This document shows positions 48,301-60,500 of a stretch of DNA of 64,000 nucleotides, in pieces. The stretch spans positions 186,001 to 250,000 of the forward strand of contig VIIQ02000619.1 in NCBI GenBank assembly GCA_007449985.2. The letters are read 5' to 3'. The translations under genes and the position numbers were made by a program. The DNA is from Desmodesmus armatus. Lineage: Eukaryota; Chlorophyta; Chlorophyceae; Sphaeropleales; Scenedesmaceae. The notes under the pieces were generated by a model. It was not told the origin of the DNA and searched no databases. It saw only the letters and a list, made by a program, of their open reading frames with translations. Position 1 is the first letter of the stretch. Every line of letters starts with the position of its first letter.

Positions 48301-50856
48301 GCCCACACATGGCATGTGCTTGCAAGGGCCCCTTGCTCCGGGAGCGCCACTGGCATGATGTGGATATGGATGTGATGTGTTCTCCAGGACCGCCATGTGC
48401 ATGTTGCTGTCGTGTGTACACGTGTTCCACGGTGAGCACTTTTCCTGATTTTGCTGCTGCTTCATAGGCCCAGGCAGTCTGCTGCAACACATGGTGGCCA
48501 TGCAGCCTGCACCACCGACAGCACCTGGCACAGCAGCAGCAGGGTCAGCAGTGAGCCGGCCAGGCACCTCCGCCTCGCTCAGCAAAAGCATCATCCAAGG
48601 AGCGCTGCAGCAGCGCCGGCAGCAGCGCGCTGAGCAGTTCCCGCTCCCTGCGGCCCGCAGCAGCGCCAGCGGCGGCGGAAGCAGCAGCAGGCCGGTGTCT
48701 GGGGGTGGCGGGGTCACCAGCAGGAGCAGCAGCAGCTCTGGAGGTGGCGTCACTAGCCGCAGCTCGGCAGGAGGAACAGGAGGAGCAGCAGCAGCAGCAG
48801 CATCCACAGTGCGGCCCAGCACAGCTGCGGGTGCCAGTGCTGTTGAGTTGGTGCTGCCGCCGGCACCTGGGGATGCTGCTGCGGCTGCTGTGGCAGCTCA
48901 GCAGGCGGTGTTGCTGGCGCAGTGGGGACCGGCAGCAAGGCAGGGGCTTGCTGCGGGCGGCGAGCAAGCGGTGAGTGGGTCTCCCTTGACTGGCTTGTGT
49001 TCCAATGATATCAGTGATGGTTAGGGAGATGTGTGTTGCCGACGGCATCGTTTGCCTTCAGTTGCCACCTGCGTAGGCGTGCATGTGAGCAGTCGCAAAT
49101 GCAGGCAGGTGACGTGGTTGAGCTGGTTTCCTTCAAGAGGCAGCCCTTGTCCATTCGTGTGGCTACTAGACGCAAGCAGACCACATGCGAATGCAGCTAG
49201 ACACCAAACTTGGCTTGAAATTGGCGCCTGTGCTTACTTGGTGGCTGTGTGTGTGATTTGGCTGCAGGTTGCTGCCGGAGTGGTGCCAGGTCTGTTGCTG
49301 CTGTGTTGTGGACTGGAGGGCCCTCCCAAAGGCCTAGCAGCAGCTGCCGCAGCGGCTGCAGCAGCGGCTAAGAGCCCGCAACAGCCACAAACCATCAGCA
49401 GCGGTGCCAACAGTGCTGGATCTCCAGGTTCCGATGCACAGGACGTGCCGCCAGGCAGCAGCAGCAGCACCGCAGCGGCAGACGGCAAGGCGTATGTCCG
49501 GCGGTCGACGCTCAGCTCGGGCGGCGCAGCCGGGGAGCCGGGCCATGTTGGGGAGGCACTCGACAGTATCGCGGAACCATCGCACTTGGCAGAGGGCGAG
49601 GAGGAAGACGCCACATCCGCGACAGCTGACAGCAGCAGGACCAGCAGCGCGAAAAGTGGCGGTTCGGCCGGTGCTGCTGACGGCAAGAAAAAGGGCGGGA
49701 AGAAGAGTAAGAAGCCTGCGAAGCTTGAACCAGCCATGATTGAAGCTCAGACTCTGGCATCTGCAGCGGTCAAGCTGCTCTCCCTTTCCGGCGATGCTGG
49801 GAGGTCCGCGCTGCTCGCGGCTGGCGCGATGCCCGTGCTAGCGGCGTTACTGAAGGGACCCGTGGCAACTGCACGCTGGAACGCCCAGCAGGCACTGCTG
49901 TCGCTATCCCTCGTGGCGTCGTCCCATACAAGCCCGGACTCAAGCAGCAGCAGCAGCAGCACTAACGGCAGTACAGCAGCAACTGCGGCCCCTGCCATCC
50001 CTGCCAAGCAGAAGGCTCCTGGAGCCAGTCAGCAGCTTGGGAAGCTCCCAGACTACATCTCCTTAGACAACATGCCGGCTAGCCACTGGAAGCCGGTGGC
50101 CCCCATGTCCATGCCCCCGCAGCCCCCCATACCCGCCATCCCAGGCCGCAGTAGGGGTGATGGGGGAGCTGGGTCGGCGACAGGCAATGGGCGGCCTACC
50201 AGCCAGGGCCGGCGGACGTCTGTGTCTAACGGGGCCATGTCAGGAGGGGCCAGTGGGCAGGTCAACACTCAGGCCAGCAGGTGAGGCAGGGGCTGCAAGT
50301 AACTGGCCTCGTCTCCAGTGTGTCGTACAGCCTCACTACTGCAGCAGTAGTTTACCAAGCGCGACGCTGGCACCTTTAAGCACACATGCCTGACCACACT
50401 GCCTAATCGCACCAGCTTTGGATGATTGTATAGCATCCAGTTTTGGTGGGCAGCTACATACCTGCTACGCCGGCATGAAATTGGGTTGTGCATGTACTAC
50501 ATGGTAGTTCCCTTCATTGTTTGATTGCAGCCTGAATCCAGAGTAGCTTACTGACAGGTTGCCAATGTGTGCCTGCTGCTTGTTGCAGGATGAGCAGCAG
50601 CAGCTTCATTGACGGCTCGGGGATGGCCCAGAATTCAGCGGGAGGCAGCGGCAGGAGTGCCAAGGGGCCCCGCACATCCATTGCAGCTGCTGCAAGGACA
50701 AGCTCGGCAGGCATGGTGGCGGCTGCAGCAGCAGCGGCACTTGTGTCAGGGCTAGGGAGTCAGGGAGGTAGCCCAGCGGTGACAGTGCCACAGCAGCAAG
50801 CACAGCAGGTACCACAGCAGCAGCAGCAAGCTGAAGCCACTGCTGAGGTTGCGTGA
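45330..50856 (+). CDS. Armadillo-like helical-repeat protein
   Basis: Nine exons (45330-45524, 45780-45857, 46314-46524, 46917-47023, 47341-47622, 47966-48245, 48468-48970, 49268-50280, 50589-50856) give exactly 979 codons, 978 residues. The start MSAAKAGGGKKKKQGVSLPP has a basic patch. Armadillo-type helices are visible in VLCKVLVTPGVHPAVSAHLL, ALHALLACAATRPAVCKIMA, SALHHILALQGHSPAVKQEL, ANGLGTLVQVMGCDTL and LLSLSGDAGRSALLAAGAMP. Low-complexity Ser/Ala/Gly and Lys-rich inserts (KKKGGKKSKKPAK) split the repeats. ARM folds bind partner proteins; the partner is unknown and no named family is assigned. A TGTAA lies about 235 nt after the stop. Exon 3 has duplicated edges on both sides. Confidence 0.8.
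46061..46355. repeat. Tandem duplication across intron/exon 3 5' edge of the armadillo gene
   Basis: Two units of about 147 bp starting at 46061 and 46208 (AGCAACTCGCATCGACTTTT in both). They include CCACACAGTGTGCTGACAC, the acceptor CTCTCCATGCAG and the first 30 nt of exon 3 (GTCCTATGCAAG). The upstream copy's acceptor is intact, with a copy exon start at 46173. Confidence 0.9.
46476..46740. repeat. Three copies of armadillo exon 3 3' edge with donor
   Basis: Units begin at 46476, 46593 and 46709 (period 117 and 116 bp). They repeat the exon end (KQLEQPSGSGVVAAAL), the donor GTAGG and the first about 65 nt of intron (GGATGGCTCAGCGGATGTGT). The second copy keeps the donor (about 46642) and an open frame; the third is truncated. 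Confidence 0.92.
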
Positions 50857-51090
50857 TTCATGTTGCGGTTCTGTTTGATCAGTGTGCAGTAGAGGCCGGC
50901 AGCTGGTGGTCTGTGCGTGTTGTGATCATTGTGCCTGGGCGTTGCTCCTGTGGGGCAGCTGTAGCTGGCAGTGTCTGTAGGCACATGTGTACAGTTGTGT
51001 TTGTGAAGAGGCATGGCATGCAGTGTTAGTGGCAGACACATGATGTGCCTCACGCATCATCATCCTCAGCCTGAAATGCTACAGGTGACA

Positions 51091-51095
51091 TGTAA
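51091..51095 (+). terminator. TGTAA polyadenylation signal of the armadillo gene
   Basis: TGTAA about 235 nt after the stop at 50856. Confidence 0.65.
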
Positions 51096-51250
51096 GGGTT
51101 GAGTATGGACCCGTCTGCATGATCAAATTCTGCAGTCCTATCTCAACACTGCTGCCAGAAACCCCTGTGATGCTGCCAGAAAACCGCAAGCTTTTTCCAG
51201 CCTACGCGCAGCCCTGCTGCGCCCACAGCAATGCAAAGCTCAATCAGGTG

Positions 51251-51255
51251 TTACA
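51251..51255 (-). terminator. TGTAA polyadenylation signal of the SET gene
   Basis: Minus-strand TGTAA about 270 nt after the stop at 51522. Confidence 0.6.
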
Positions 51256-51308
51256 CCACACCAGTGCATGACCCACACAGTTGCAATGGCATGCCAATCT
51301 CTGGTGCT

Positions 51309-51390
51309 GCTACTACTTGACTGGGTCAGGGCCTTGCCTGATCCTCCTTTCGGGAGTCAAACACCGCCAAACAAGACTCTTAGGGCCTAA
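51309..51390. repeat. Dispersed 70-80 bp element, copy 2
   Basis: Matches 2877-2948 in order and spacing (CTTGACTGGGTCAGGG, TGATCCTCCTTTC, GCCAAACAAGACTCTTAGG) with a short insertion. Nature unknown. Confidence 0.5.
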
Positions 51391-51521
51391 AGCGCACGAC
51401 ACACCTCCCTAAAACAGGGTTCAGGCAATCACTTGCCGCACAACACAACACATTCCTCAAAAGTGGCTGCGTTGCTGCTCGCTTTTGATTGCATCATAGG
51501 TTGCTGCACTGCTAGTAGCGC

Positions 51522-54500
51522 CTACAGCAGTGCAGATCCCGCCCAGGTGTCCACAAAGAGCTGCAGCATGCTGCTGCTGACTGGCCCGTAGCGTGTCGTG
51601 ATGGCTGTAGCACACAGGCGTGAGGCGTCCGCTGCCTCCTGGTGCTCAACACCAAACCTGGCCTCACCCCTGCAGGGACGATGCGCAGCAGTACACCAGT
51701 ATTTGGTTATGTAGGGATGGTTAGTGCAATGAGAGCAATTGCGTTACTAGGTTTCCTAGTATGGGCGCACCATGTACACAGTAGGGCAGGGGCAATGCGC
51801 AGCAGGGGCAATGCGCAACAGAAAGGGGGGCACAGACAGGCACGGGTAAGAAAGGGTCAGGAGCAGAGAATGCGACAGTCAGAGCCACATCCTTGGCACC
51901 AGGCAGTGCTCTGCACCAAACCTGGCTTTGGCCCTGCAGGGACAATGCGCAACAAAAACAGGGGATTGCCGGGCACAGATAATAAAGATTCATGAGCCTC
52001 ATTGGCTCTGACTGTTGCAGACCCTTGGCACCAGTCAGTTTGAGCCAGGACGTATCGAGGTCCTCAAACAAACAAGGTCCTGATCAGGTCACATTGCGGT
52101 TTTAGTCTGGCCTTTCTGCAGCAACAAGGGCAATTAGCTATTTCCCGCTGTGCCAGATGCATTTCCGCGTCAATTCGCAACCAACGATGTGCCCATTTCC
52201 TGACAGGGAATAGCACATGTTGGAAGCCATCCTCAGCCTCCTACACCCAATCCTCTGTGGAGCATAACCCTCTCCCCCGCGGATGCTCATACTACTACTT
52301 CACTCCAGTATCCAGGGATCAGGGCTTCACATGCCCCCACACGCATCCCTCAAACCCATTCACTCCCTCACCTGACCATATACTCAGTGGCCAACTCCAC
52401 ATGAGCGCTGCTGCCAGGTGTCAGCTCCCCCACAATGCGCACACAGGTTGCCAGCGCCTCGGTCTCCACCGCAGGGACCTCCTGCCTGCTGCTGCCCCTA
52501 CCCCGGCCACCACGGCCACCGCGTCCGCCCCTCGCTGCTTTGGGGGGTGGGGGTGGCAGCTGGTCGGCAGCAAGACTGAGCAGATCGTATAGGTCATATA
52601 CACACGCCTGCATAGCACAGCACAGCATGACATTGCACAAGAGGGTTCGCACTGCACTTCTGAGCAGCTCCCATACAACCGTAGGAAGCCGGTTCCTCTA
52701 CACAACAGCTGGTACGAAGAGCCTGATTAAGGTGGAGTGAAGTGTTTCAGTGGTTGAAGTGTCCTCTACACACCTGCCACAAAATGGCACGGATGGCAGA
52801 CAGGTCTCCGTCATCAACAGCAGGCTGGGCTTGCAATCAATCAAAGCTCGTTTCCCCGTTCTGCTGGAGCGCCCTCTCCCGCAGCCCGTCTTGACAGCCC
52901 ACAGCCGCTCGCCCAACCCCACACCCACCTGCAGCCACCGCCGCACATTGGCAGGGGGCTTTGCCCCCCGTATGCCCCCCTCCACCCCCTCCTGCAGCTG
53001 CATCAGCTCCCGCTGCACTGCCCTGATAGCAGGAAGGTCCTCTTCATCAACGGCCTCATCAAGCTGAGGTGACAAATCCTGGCAGCAAATGTAGACAGCC
53101 TGGAGCTGCTCGCCCAAGCTGCCGCTGCCGCTGCCGCTGCTGCTGCTGCTGCTGCTGGTGGTGGCGGCGCTGCTGCTGCTGGTGGTGGTGGCAGAGCCGG
53201 CATAGCGTGCCTCAGCTTTGCACCTGCAAGAAGTTCAGAGTGAGCCCTAGGTTTGGAGAATGCTACTGCTGATAGGTGCACGACCAAGGCAATGACCGCA
53301 AGGCTTGGAAACACGAGTGTTGTGGTCAACAGGTGCAGCTTCATGCAAAAGTGACCAAGTGACAATTACTGTGGACACTCAGTTTGCTGATAGCCCCTGG
53401 GCACATGTCAACTCGGGCTGTAATCCACAGGCCACTAACACATGCAGCACGGCACAGTCTACAGTATGCTACGATGCAGTACGATGCAGGGTTGTTCACA
53501 AACCAAAACAATCCACCATGCAAAAGGACATCCTGCCGTGGATACTATTAGCAAACCCAGACCTTTAACCCTAAACCCCACCCTAACCCTGCTCAGCCCT
53601 GCTCACCTGCTGCAGCTGCAGTCGAATCCCCACTGCTGCCTCAGCTCTGCCTGGCGTTCAGCTGCAGGGGCAAACAGCTGGGGACCTAGGTAGCTCAGGG
53701 TCACCTCTGAACCAGCAGGGATATCCCTGCCGGCGCGAATGACCTGCAAGGGGGGGGGGAGCAGCAAAACGAGGAGATGAAATGCGCAGTTGCTGAGCCA
53801 GGGATGCAAGAGGGGGGGGGGCAGGGGAGTGTGAGGAGGCATGGGCAAGCAGCTGGGGGCCTAGGTAGCTCAGGGTGACCCGGCAGGGATGTCCCTGCCA
53901 GCACGAACGACCTGCAGAAGCAGTGTGTGTGAGGACGGGGCACATTCAAGAGCAGGAGGAGTGTGGTAGAAAGGCTTGGGGGTGGAGGGAAGAGGGAAGG
54001 GGGGGGGGGGGGGGAGGGTGTGGGGGGGGGGGGCAGGGGAGTGTGAAGAGGGGGGGGGGACTGCTGGGGGCCCAAATAGCTCAGGGTGACCTCTGACCCA
54101 GCAGGGATATCCCTGCCAGCACGAGCGACCTGCAGGGGGGGGGGAGATGGTTGCAAGGGGAGTGGTTGTGGGGGTGTATGGGTTTGACTCCCATGCGACT
54201 TTGGTCTGGGAACTGGGCACCTCCTGAGTGAAAAAGGGTGTTAGGCGTCTCTCATCGGTGTGAGGCTAGACCTTGGGCTCCCGGCAGCCTCGGCTGTTGT
54301 GTGTGGCCAGCCGGTGAGGGTCCGCCCCCCTTGTACCCACCACTAAAAAGGATGGTTGTGAGGGGGCACGGCAGCAGCAGGTGAGGCAGGGGGCTTGAAG
54401 AGGCAGGAGGGGGTGGGTGGGGTACGTGAACACTGGCGAAGGAGGGTTGGGGGCAGGGGGGAGGGCATGTTTGCCTGCAGAATGTTACCCTTGTCCCACT

Positions 54501-57500
54501 TCGCCTTTGCACCCTGCCCCTCCCCCCACCCACACAAACACTCACCAGCCATGCATGGCGAGGCTGTTGATGCGCAGCTGTGGTTGATGAACCCCCCCCC
54601 CAACCATCCACACTCACCAGCCTGTCCCCCAGCAGCATTGCGTGGCTGTTGGGTGCACAGCTGTGGTTGATGAGGGCTGCTGCAGGCCACACTCCCAGGT
54701 GTCCACAGCTGGTGGCACCCCTCAGCAACACCAGGGCAGGATCCTCAAACTCCTCACCTGCAGAATGGGTGGGTGGGGGGGTGGGGGGGGGGTGATGGGA
54801 TGGGGGTAGGTGAGTGTATTTTCAACACGGCAGGATCCTCAAACTCACCTGCAGAGTGGAGGGATATTTGACCGCGGAACAGAAGCAACACACGTTGAGA
54901 GGCTACGGACAAGTGATTACTAATTCCTAGTATTATAGTCCTAGTCCTGGGGCTAAGTCCTAGTGGGAAGGATGAAGGTTAGGAAGAATGAAAGGCTATG
55001 ATGGGGCACAGCAGCGATGCATGGACTGATAAGTGGTGGCAACAGCTGGTTGCAGGGCCATGCTGTTGAAATGGTTGAGCTTTGTAGAAGCACATGGGGG
55101 GATCCTCAAACTCCTCACCTGCAGAATGCATCCAACGTCGAACAAATGGCACCACAGCAGACAAACACATGTGCATGTGCACAGAAGCAACATGCAAAAA
55201 TTCTTGTGGATTGACGCTGTCGCGGGCAGCAATGCAAGGGTTAGATGTTGAAGACAGCTGAAAGCATTGTCAAAATTGCCCTGCAGATCTTCTCAACTGA
55301 CTGTGACTTGCTCAGAATGTCTCCAGAGAAGCCCATCATCATCATCATTACACGTGTTTCCGGCCAGGTTCATTGCGCAAGCAGCAGGCTGCTAGCAGCA
55401 AATCGACCTTGGTGCAAGACAAGCAAGACACCACCAGGCGACCAGTGACCTAGGACACTAGTTAGCCTGTGCCAGTTACGGCCACAACGCAGGCATACAA
55501 AGGGCACAAAAGCAGCAGCACTGAAACGGGCTGACGAGAAGCCTAATAGAAAAAAGTGACTTTGTTGTGCCCCTCACCTGTGCAGTTGGCAAACACAAGC
55601 TGCAGCAGCTCTGCCTCACTCGGCAACTGCTGCTGCTGCTGCTGCTGTGCGGTATCCCTACCGCCGCCGCCGCCGCTGCCGCCGCTGCCGCCGCCGCTGC
55701 TGCCATGCATCTGCACAGGCTCCCCAGGCGGCCCCAGCATCTGCACCAAATCCGGCAGCAGCTGCTGCTGCTGCTGCCGCCCCTGCTGCTGCTGCTGCTG
55801 CTGGGAGCTCGGCACAGCACCCCCTGGACCCCTCAGCTGCAGCAATGCCTGCTGCTGCCACGGTGCCAAGCCCTTACTGCTGCCACTGCTGCCGCCGGCG
55901 GCTGTGGCAGCAGTGGCAGCGACGGCTGCTGCCAGATGTTCTGCGAGTTCCTCGTTTTCTGGTGTGGTGCCTTGTTCGCTGTACAGCAGCGCTAGGGGGG
56001 CGGCGACCAGCAGCAGTTGACCGGCACTTACTGCCTCTGTTGTGAATAGACCTCGGCCTGCTGCACCTGCATACAACACACATCATGTGTGTTGTATGAT
56101 ACAACAAACACACCAATAAACACATGTTTGTACTGATGTCCGTCCAGAGCTGGCTTGTGTAGGCCTGCAAAGGGGTTTTGGTCAGGGTGTGAGCCTTTCA
56201 TGCCTTGTTTGCTGTACAGCAGCACTGGGGGGGCAGCCACCAGCAGTAGCTGACCGGCAGTGACTGCCTCTGTGGTGGATAGACCTCGGCCTGATGCACC
56301 TGCAGCATACCCACATGATAAAACAAACACACCAATAAACACATGTTTGTATCAAATTCCGTCCAGAGCTGGCTTGTGTAGGCCTGACAAAACTGTTGTC
56401 AGGATGTGAGTCTATTTCAGGGGTATGGCACCTTGTTCGTTGTACAGCAGCGCTAGGGTTGCGGCCACCAGCAGTGGTTGTGCTGCAGTTACTGCCTCTG
56501 TTGTGACTAGACCCCGGCCTGATGCACCTGCACAGTTTTCACACATAGCAGCAGCGGGCCCAGGTGCGTGGCTACAGCGTTTGACACAGCGTCAGTACTT
56601 TGTACACACCCCATGAAACACCCGACCCCACAAAACACTCACCGCCCCCCCCCCCCCCCCCCGCGCCCCCCTCCCTCCACGATTCCAGCCCACCACCACC
56701 AATCACCTCCCCCCCCCTGCAGTTCTCACTCCCACATACCTGCGTCGTGTTTGACACACAGTGTTCTAGCAGAGAGCAGGGCCAGCTGTGCAGTAAGGTC
56801 AGCCTGTCGCCGACGCAACCCCACACCTGCAAGCTGATGTGAACACACCCGCTCAAACCCCGACCCCACAAACAACTCCCCCCTCCACAACTCCAGCCCA
56901 CCACCAACACCACTCCCCCCTGCAGCTCCCACTCCCCCATACATGCAGCCTGCTTGACAGCCAATGTTTTAAAAGACAGTGGGGTCTCTCTGCACCAAGG
57001 TAGGCCCGTCACCAACGCAACCCCACACATTCCACGAGTTGGAGCACACCGCATCACCCCCAACACCCCTCAGACCCTCCCCCCCCTTCCACAACACACG
57101 CCAGGAGCCACCCATCACATCTCCAGCCTCCCCACCCCCCAAGACACCCCCGCCCTGCAGCTTCCACTCCCACATACCTGCAGCCTGTTTGACAGCCAAT
57201 GCTCCAACAGAGAGTGGGGCCTGCTCTGCTCCTAGGTAGGCCTGTCGCCAACGCAGCCCCACACCAGCACCGCCACCAGCAGCAGCAGCCTGAGCAGCCC
57301 CACTGCTGCTGCTGCTGCCACCGTCACCGGCGTCCTCGTCACTGCTGCTGCTGCCTTCAAGATCTGCCTCCCCCTCCTCCTCCTCTTCCTCCAGGCCAGC
57401 GGCCAGCTCTCGCAGGAGAGCAACAACCTCTGTGTGTGGGGGGGGGGAGGGGTGTGTCGACACAGGGAGTACTTGGATACATGTGTGTGTGTGGGGGGGG

Positions 57501-60500
57501 GGGGGGCACAGGGATCTTTGAAGGGGAGGGGGGGGGGGAGGAAAGGATGGGACAGGGACAAAGGAAGGGGACGGGAGGGGGGGGGGGGTCCAGTATGAAA
57601 GGGAGGGGAGACAAGATCTGCCTCCCCGTCCTCCTCCTCTTCCTCTAGGCCAGCGGCCAACTCGCGCAGCAGGGCCACAACCTCTGTGGGAGAGACGGTG
57701 GGGTGGGGGGCGCACAAGTGGGTTTGAAGGGGACAGGTTGGAAGGGGTCAGGATGGAAGTGACAGGAGACAAGACCGGAGCCATCCTCCCCTACAAACTC
57801 ATATTTGCCCCCTTCTTAATCACCACCACAGCAGTCTCGCCCCCCCCCCCCCCTCGCCACCCCAATTGCTTGTGTCGGTCACTAGTCACCTGCCACCTCT
57901 CACATCTCTTGATTGTGTCACCTCCCCCCCCCCTCAACTTTTCCACAATGGACTTTCAATACTATCAGGAAAAAAGCCTAATATATCTATCCCCACCCCC
58001 AGACCCCCATTGCAAGCTTCAATCAGCCTTCACCTTCCACCTCAACATCGTCATCTTCCTCTCCTTCACCCATCAGGTCCTCCCCCTCAAACTCATCTTC
58101 ATCCTCCTCCTCTTCACCATAGTAGTCCGCTCCCCCCCCCCTTGCTGTGTCAGACACCTTCCACCTCTCACGGGCTCTCATTCCCACCCCACCCCCACCC
58201 CCGCGCACCACCCCCCATATGCACGTTTCAGCAAGTGCTCACCTTCTACCTCAACATCTTCATCCTCCTCTCCTTCACCCATCAGGTCCTCCCCCTCAAA
58301 CTCGTCTTCATCCTCCTCCTCCTCCTTTTCACCATAGTAGTCCGCTCCCCCCCCCCCTTGCTGTGTCAGTCACCTTCCACCTCTCACGTCTCTCATTCCA
58401 CCCCCCCCCCCCCACCCCCGCGCACCCACCCCCCATATGCAAGTTTCAGCAAGCGCTCACCTTCCACCTCAACATCGTCATCTTCCTCTCCCTCACCCAG
58501 CAGGTCCTCCCCCTCGAATTCGTCTTCATCCTCATCCTCATCTTCACCACAGGGTCCCCCCCCGCCACCCCAGGTGCTTGTGTCGGTCACCAATCACCCT
58601 CCACGTGCCTTGACTATGTCCCCCCGACCCCCCGCCCCCCGCATCTCCCCCCCCCCCTCCTCCAAGACAACCCTCATATACTTGCGTCAGTCAGCGCTCA
58701 CCTTCCACCTCAACATCGTCATCTTCCTCTCCTTCACCCATCAGGTCCTCCCCTCAAATTCGTCTTCATCCTCCTCCTCATCCTCTTCACCGTAGTAGTC
58801 TGCTAGGGCTGCATCCCAGTAGCGGCTGCCATCAAGCATAGACTCTTCATCCTGAGGAAGGGGTGTGTTCAACACATGTGTGTGTTGGGTGGGTGGGTGG
58901 GGGGGGGGTGAGGAGAGTGTTGGTGGGTGCAGTGGTTTGTGTGCAGTGGTTTGTGTGCATGTGTGGGGGATGATGGTGGTGCCCCAAGGGGGGGGGGTGA
59001 TTTGGGGTGGTTTGGGGTGGCGTGTTGATGTTGGATGGGTCCAAACCCCAGTAGCGGCTGCCATCAAGCATATCCTCTTCATCCTGAGGAAGGGATGGTT
59101 GTGTATAGATAGAGAGCGTGCATCCAACCGTAACATGAGTCAGGCGAAAGGGGACGTCACAGCACTGCCGAAAGCTGTGTGTGTGGAGGGGGGTGGGGGG
59201 AGGGGTGGGGGGAGGGGGCATGGTTGGAGGGATTGAGCTGGCCTGTATGTATGTGTGGGTGGTGGTGGTGCGACAGATGGGGAGCATGGGTGGTTGGATT
59301 GAGTTGAAAGTGACTTCCAGCATGTGTGAACACTTGACACGCCCCCCCCCCCCACCGAACCACACGACAAACAGCCTTGTCGGGTTGCCAGCGTCCCCAC
59401 AGATGAAACTGCTGCTGCCTTTGTCCTGCCTTGTCGCATGCCCCTGACATTCATGTGGTGTCATTTAGCACAGCGGGTGGAGGGGGGGGGGGCATGGTTG
59501 GAGGGATTGAGATGGGTCATGTGTGTGTGGGTGGTGCTGGTGCAGATGGGGCGCATGGGTGGGTGGACTGAGTTGGCCTGTTGTTGTTGAGTGGGGCCGC
59601 CACCCAGCAGCGGCTGCCAACAGGCATACCCTCTTCAACCTTGGTCAAGAGGGTGTGCGTTCTTGATGGTGGCGAGGAGCCATGCGTGGGTGGATTGGGG
59701 TGTTTTGATTAAGCAAGGCCACCTCCCAGAAGTGACTTTCAGCATGCTGTGAACACTCGCAACATCAATACCCCCCCCCCCCCCACACACACACACCAGC
59801 ACCAAAGTAAACAACAAAACCGCCTTGTTGGGTCGACAGCGTTCCCACAGTGGGACCCGCTGCTGCCTTTGTCCTGCCTCATCGCATGCCCCTGACATTC
59901 AAGTGGTGTCATTTACCTGCTGCTCCTGTGATGTTGGGATGTATTCACCAACGGACCCTGCAGCAGCAGATGCCTTCTTGATCACAACAAAGTCACTGCT
60001 GCCACTGCTGCTACCGCCGGCTCCGTCCTGCGCAGCTCTCCTGCTGCTGCTGCTCCTTGCCGCTTTATTTTGGGATGCTGCGGAGCCTTGCTGCTCCCTT
60101 GAGGTTTGTCTGCTTGGTGAACCAGTCCTGCCGCGTTGCTGCTGCTTGGGTTCTTGGCCTGGGCTGCTTTCCAGCGGGACCCCTCGGTTGTAAAGCCTGT
60201 CCTGCCAGGCACTGCTGCTGCTTTCATCGAGATCGCTGCTGTTCCTGCGTCTGCTGCTGCCGCCACCACGTCCAGCTGCATGTGTGATGATGCTGCCGCT
60301 GCGGATACGGATGTCAGGGTGGGTGCTGGTGCTGCCGCTGAGAGCTGCTGTTGCTATGCTGTGCGGGTAGTTACGATCTGAACGGTGTCTGCTGCTGTTT
60401 TGATGTTTGATTGGACGGTGTGCTGATGGTGACACTGCTGCAGGAGGATGGGAGACCCAGCATGGCCCCTGCCTGGGGCGTGCTGTGAGTGGGGACATGG

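Larger units (their letters stand above)
50857..51521. other. Convergent intergenic region, armadillo (+) / SET (-)
   Basis: Contains TGTAA at 51091-51095 on plus and at 51255-51251 on minus, giving two compact 3' UTRs that do not overlap. A copy of the dispersed element (51309-51390) lies in the SET 3' UTR side. No coding region seen. Confidence 0.65.

Noticed and set aside
52368..52373. TGA after TATATGGTCAG as the end of the SET gene
   Set aside because: The same bases form a GTGAGG donor; splicing to 51669 keeps phase and adds a 48-residue helical tail with its own stop and a TGTAA signal. Not excluded as an isoform.
54178..54350. tRNA-like or mobile-element tail in a SET intron
   Set aside because: The block differs in texture from its surroundings, but no cloverleaf, poly(A) tail or target-site duplication could be shown.
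57738..58806. Long plus-strand Pro/Ser/His-rich open frames (up to about 309 codons)
   Set aside because: They are the antisense of the SET acidic exon copies and intron C/G tracts; the repeated Leu/Pro/Ser text simply mirrors the duplicated minus-strand blocks.
1961..59780. Strand-biased poly-G/poly-C runs marking transcription direction
   Set aside because: G and C runs occur in both orientations relative to the genes (for example G runs in beta-prime-COP introns at 27958 and 32459, C runs in minus genes at 56646), so no consistent bias.
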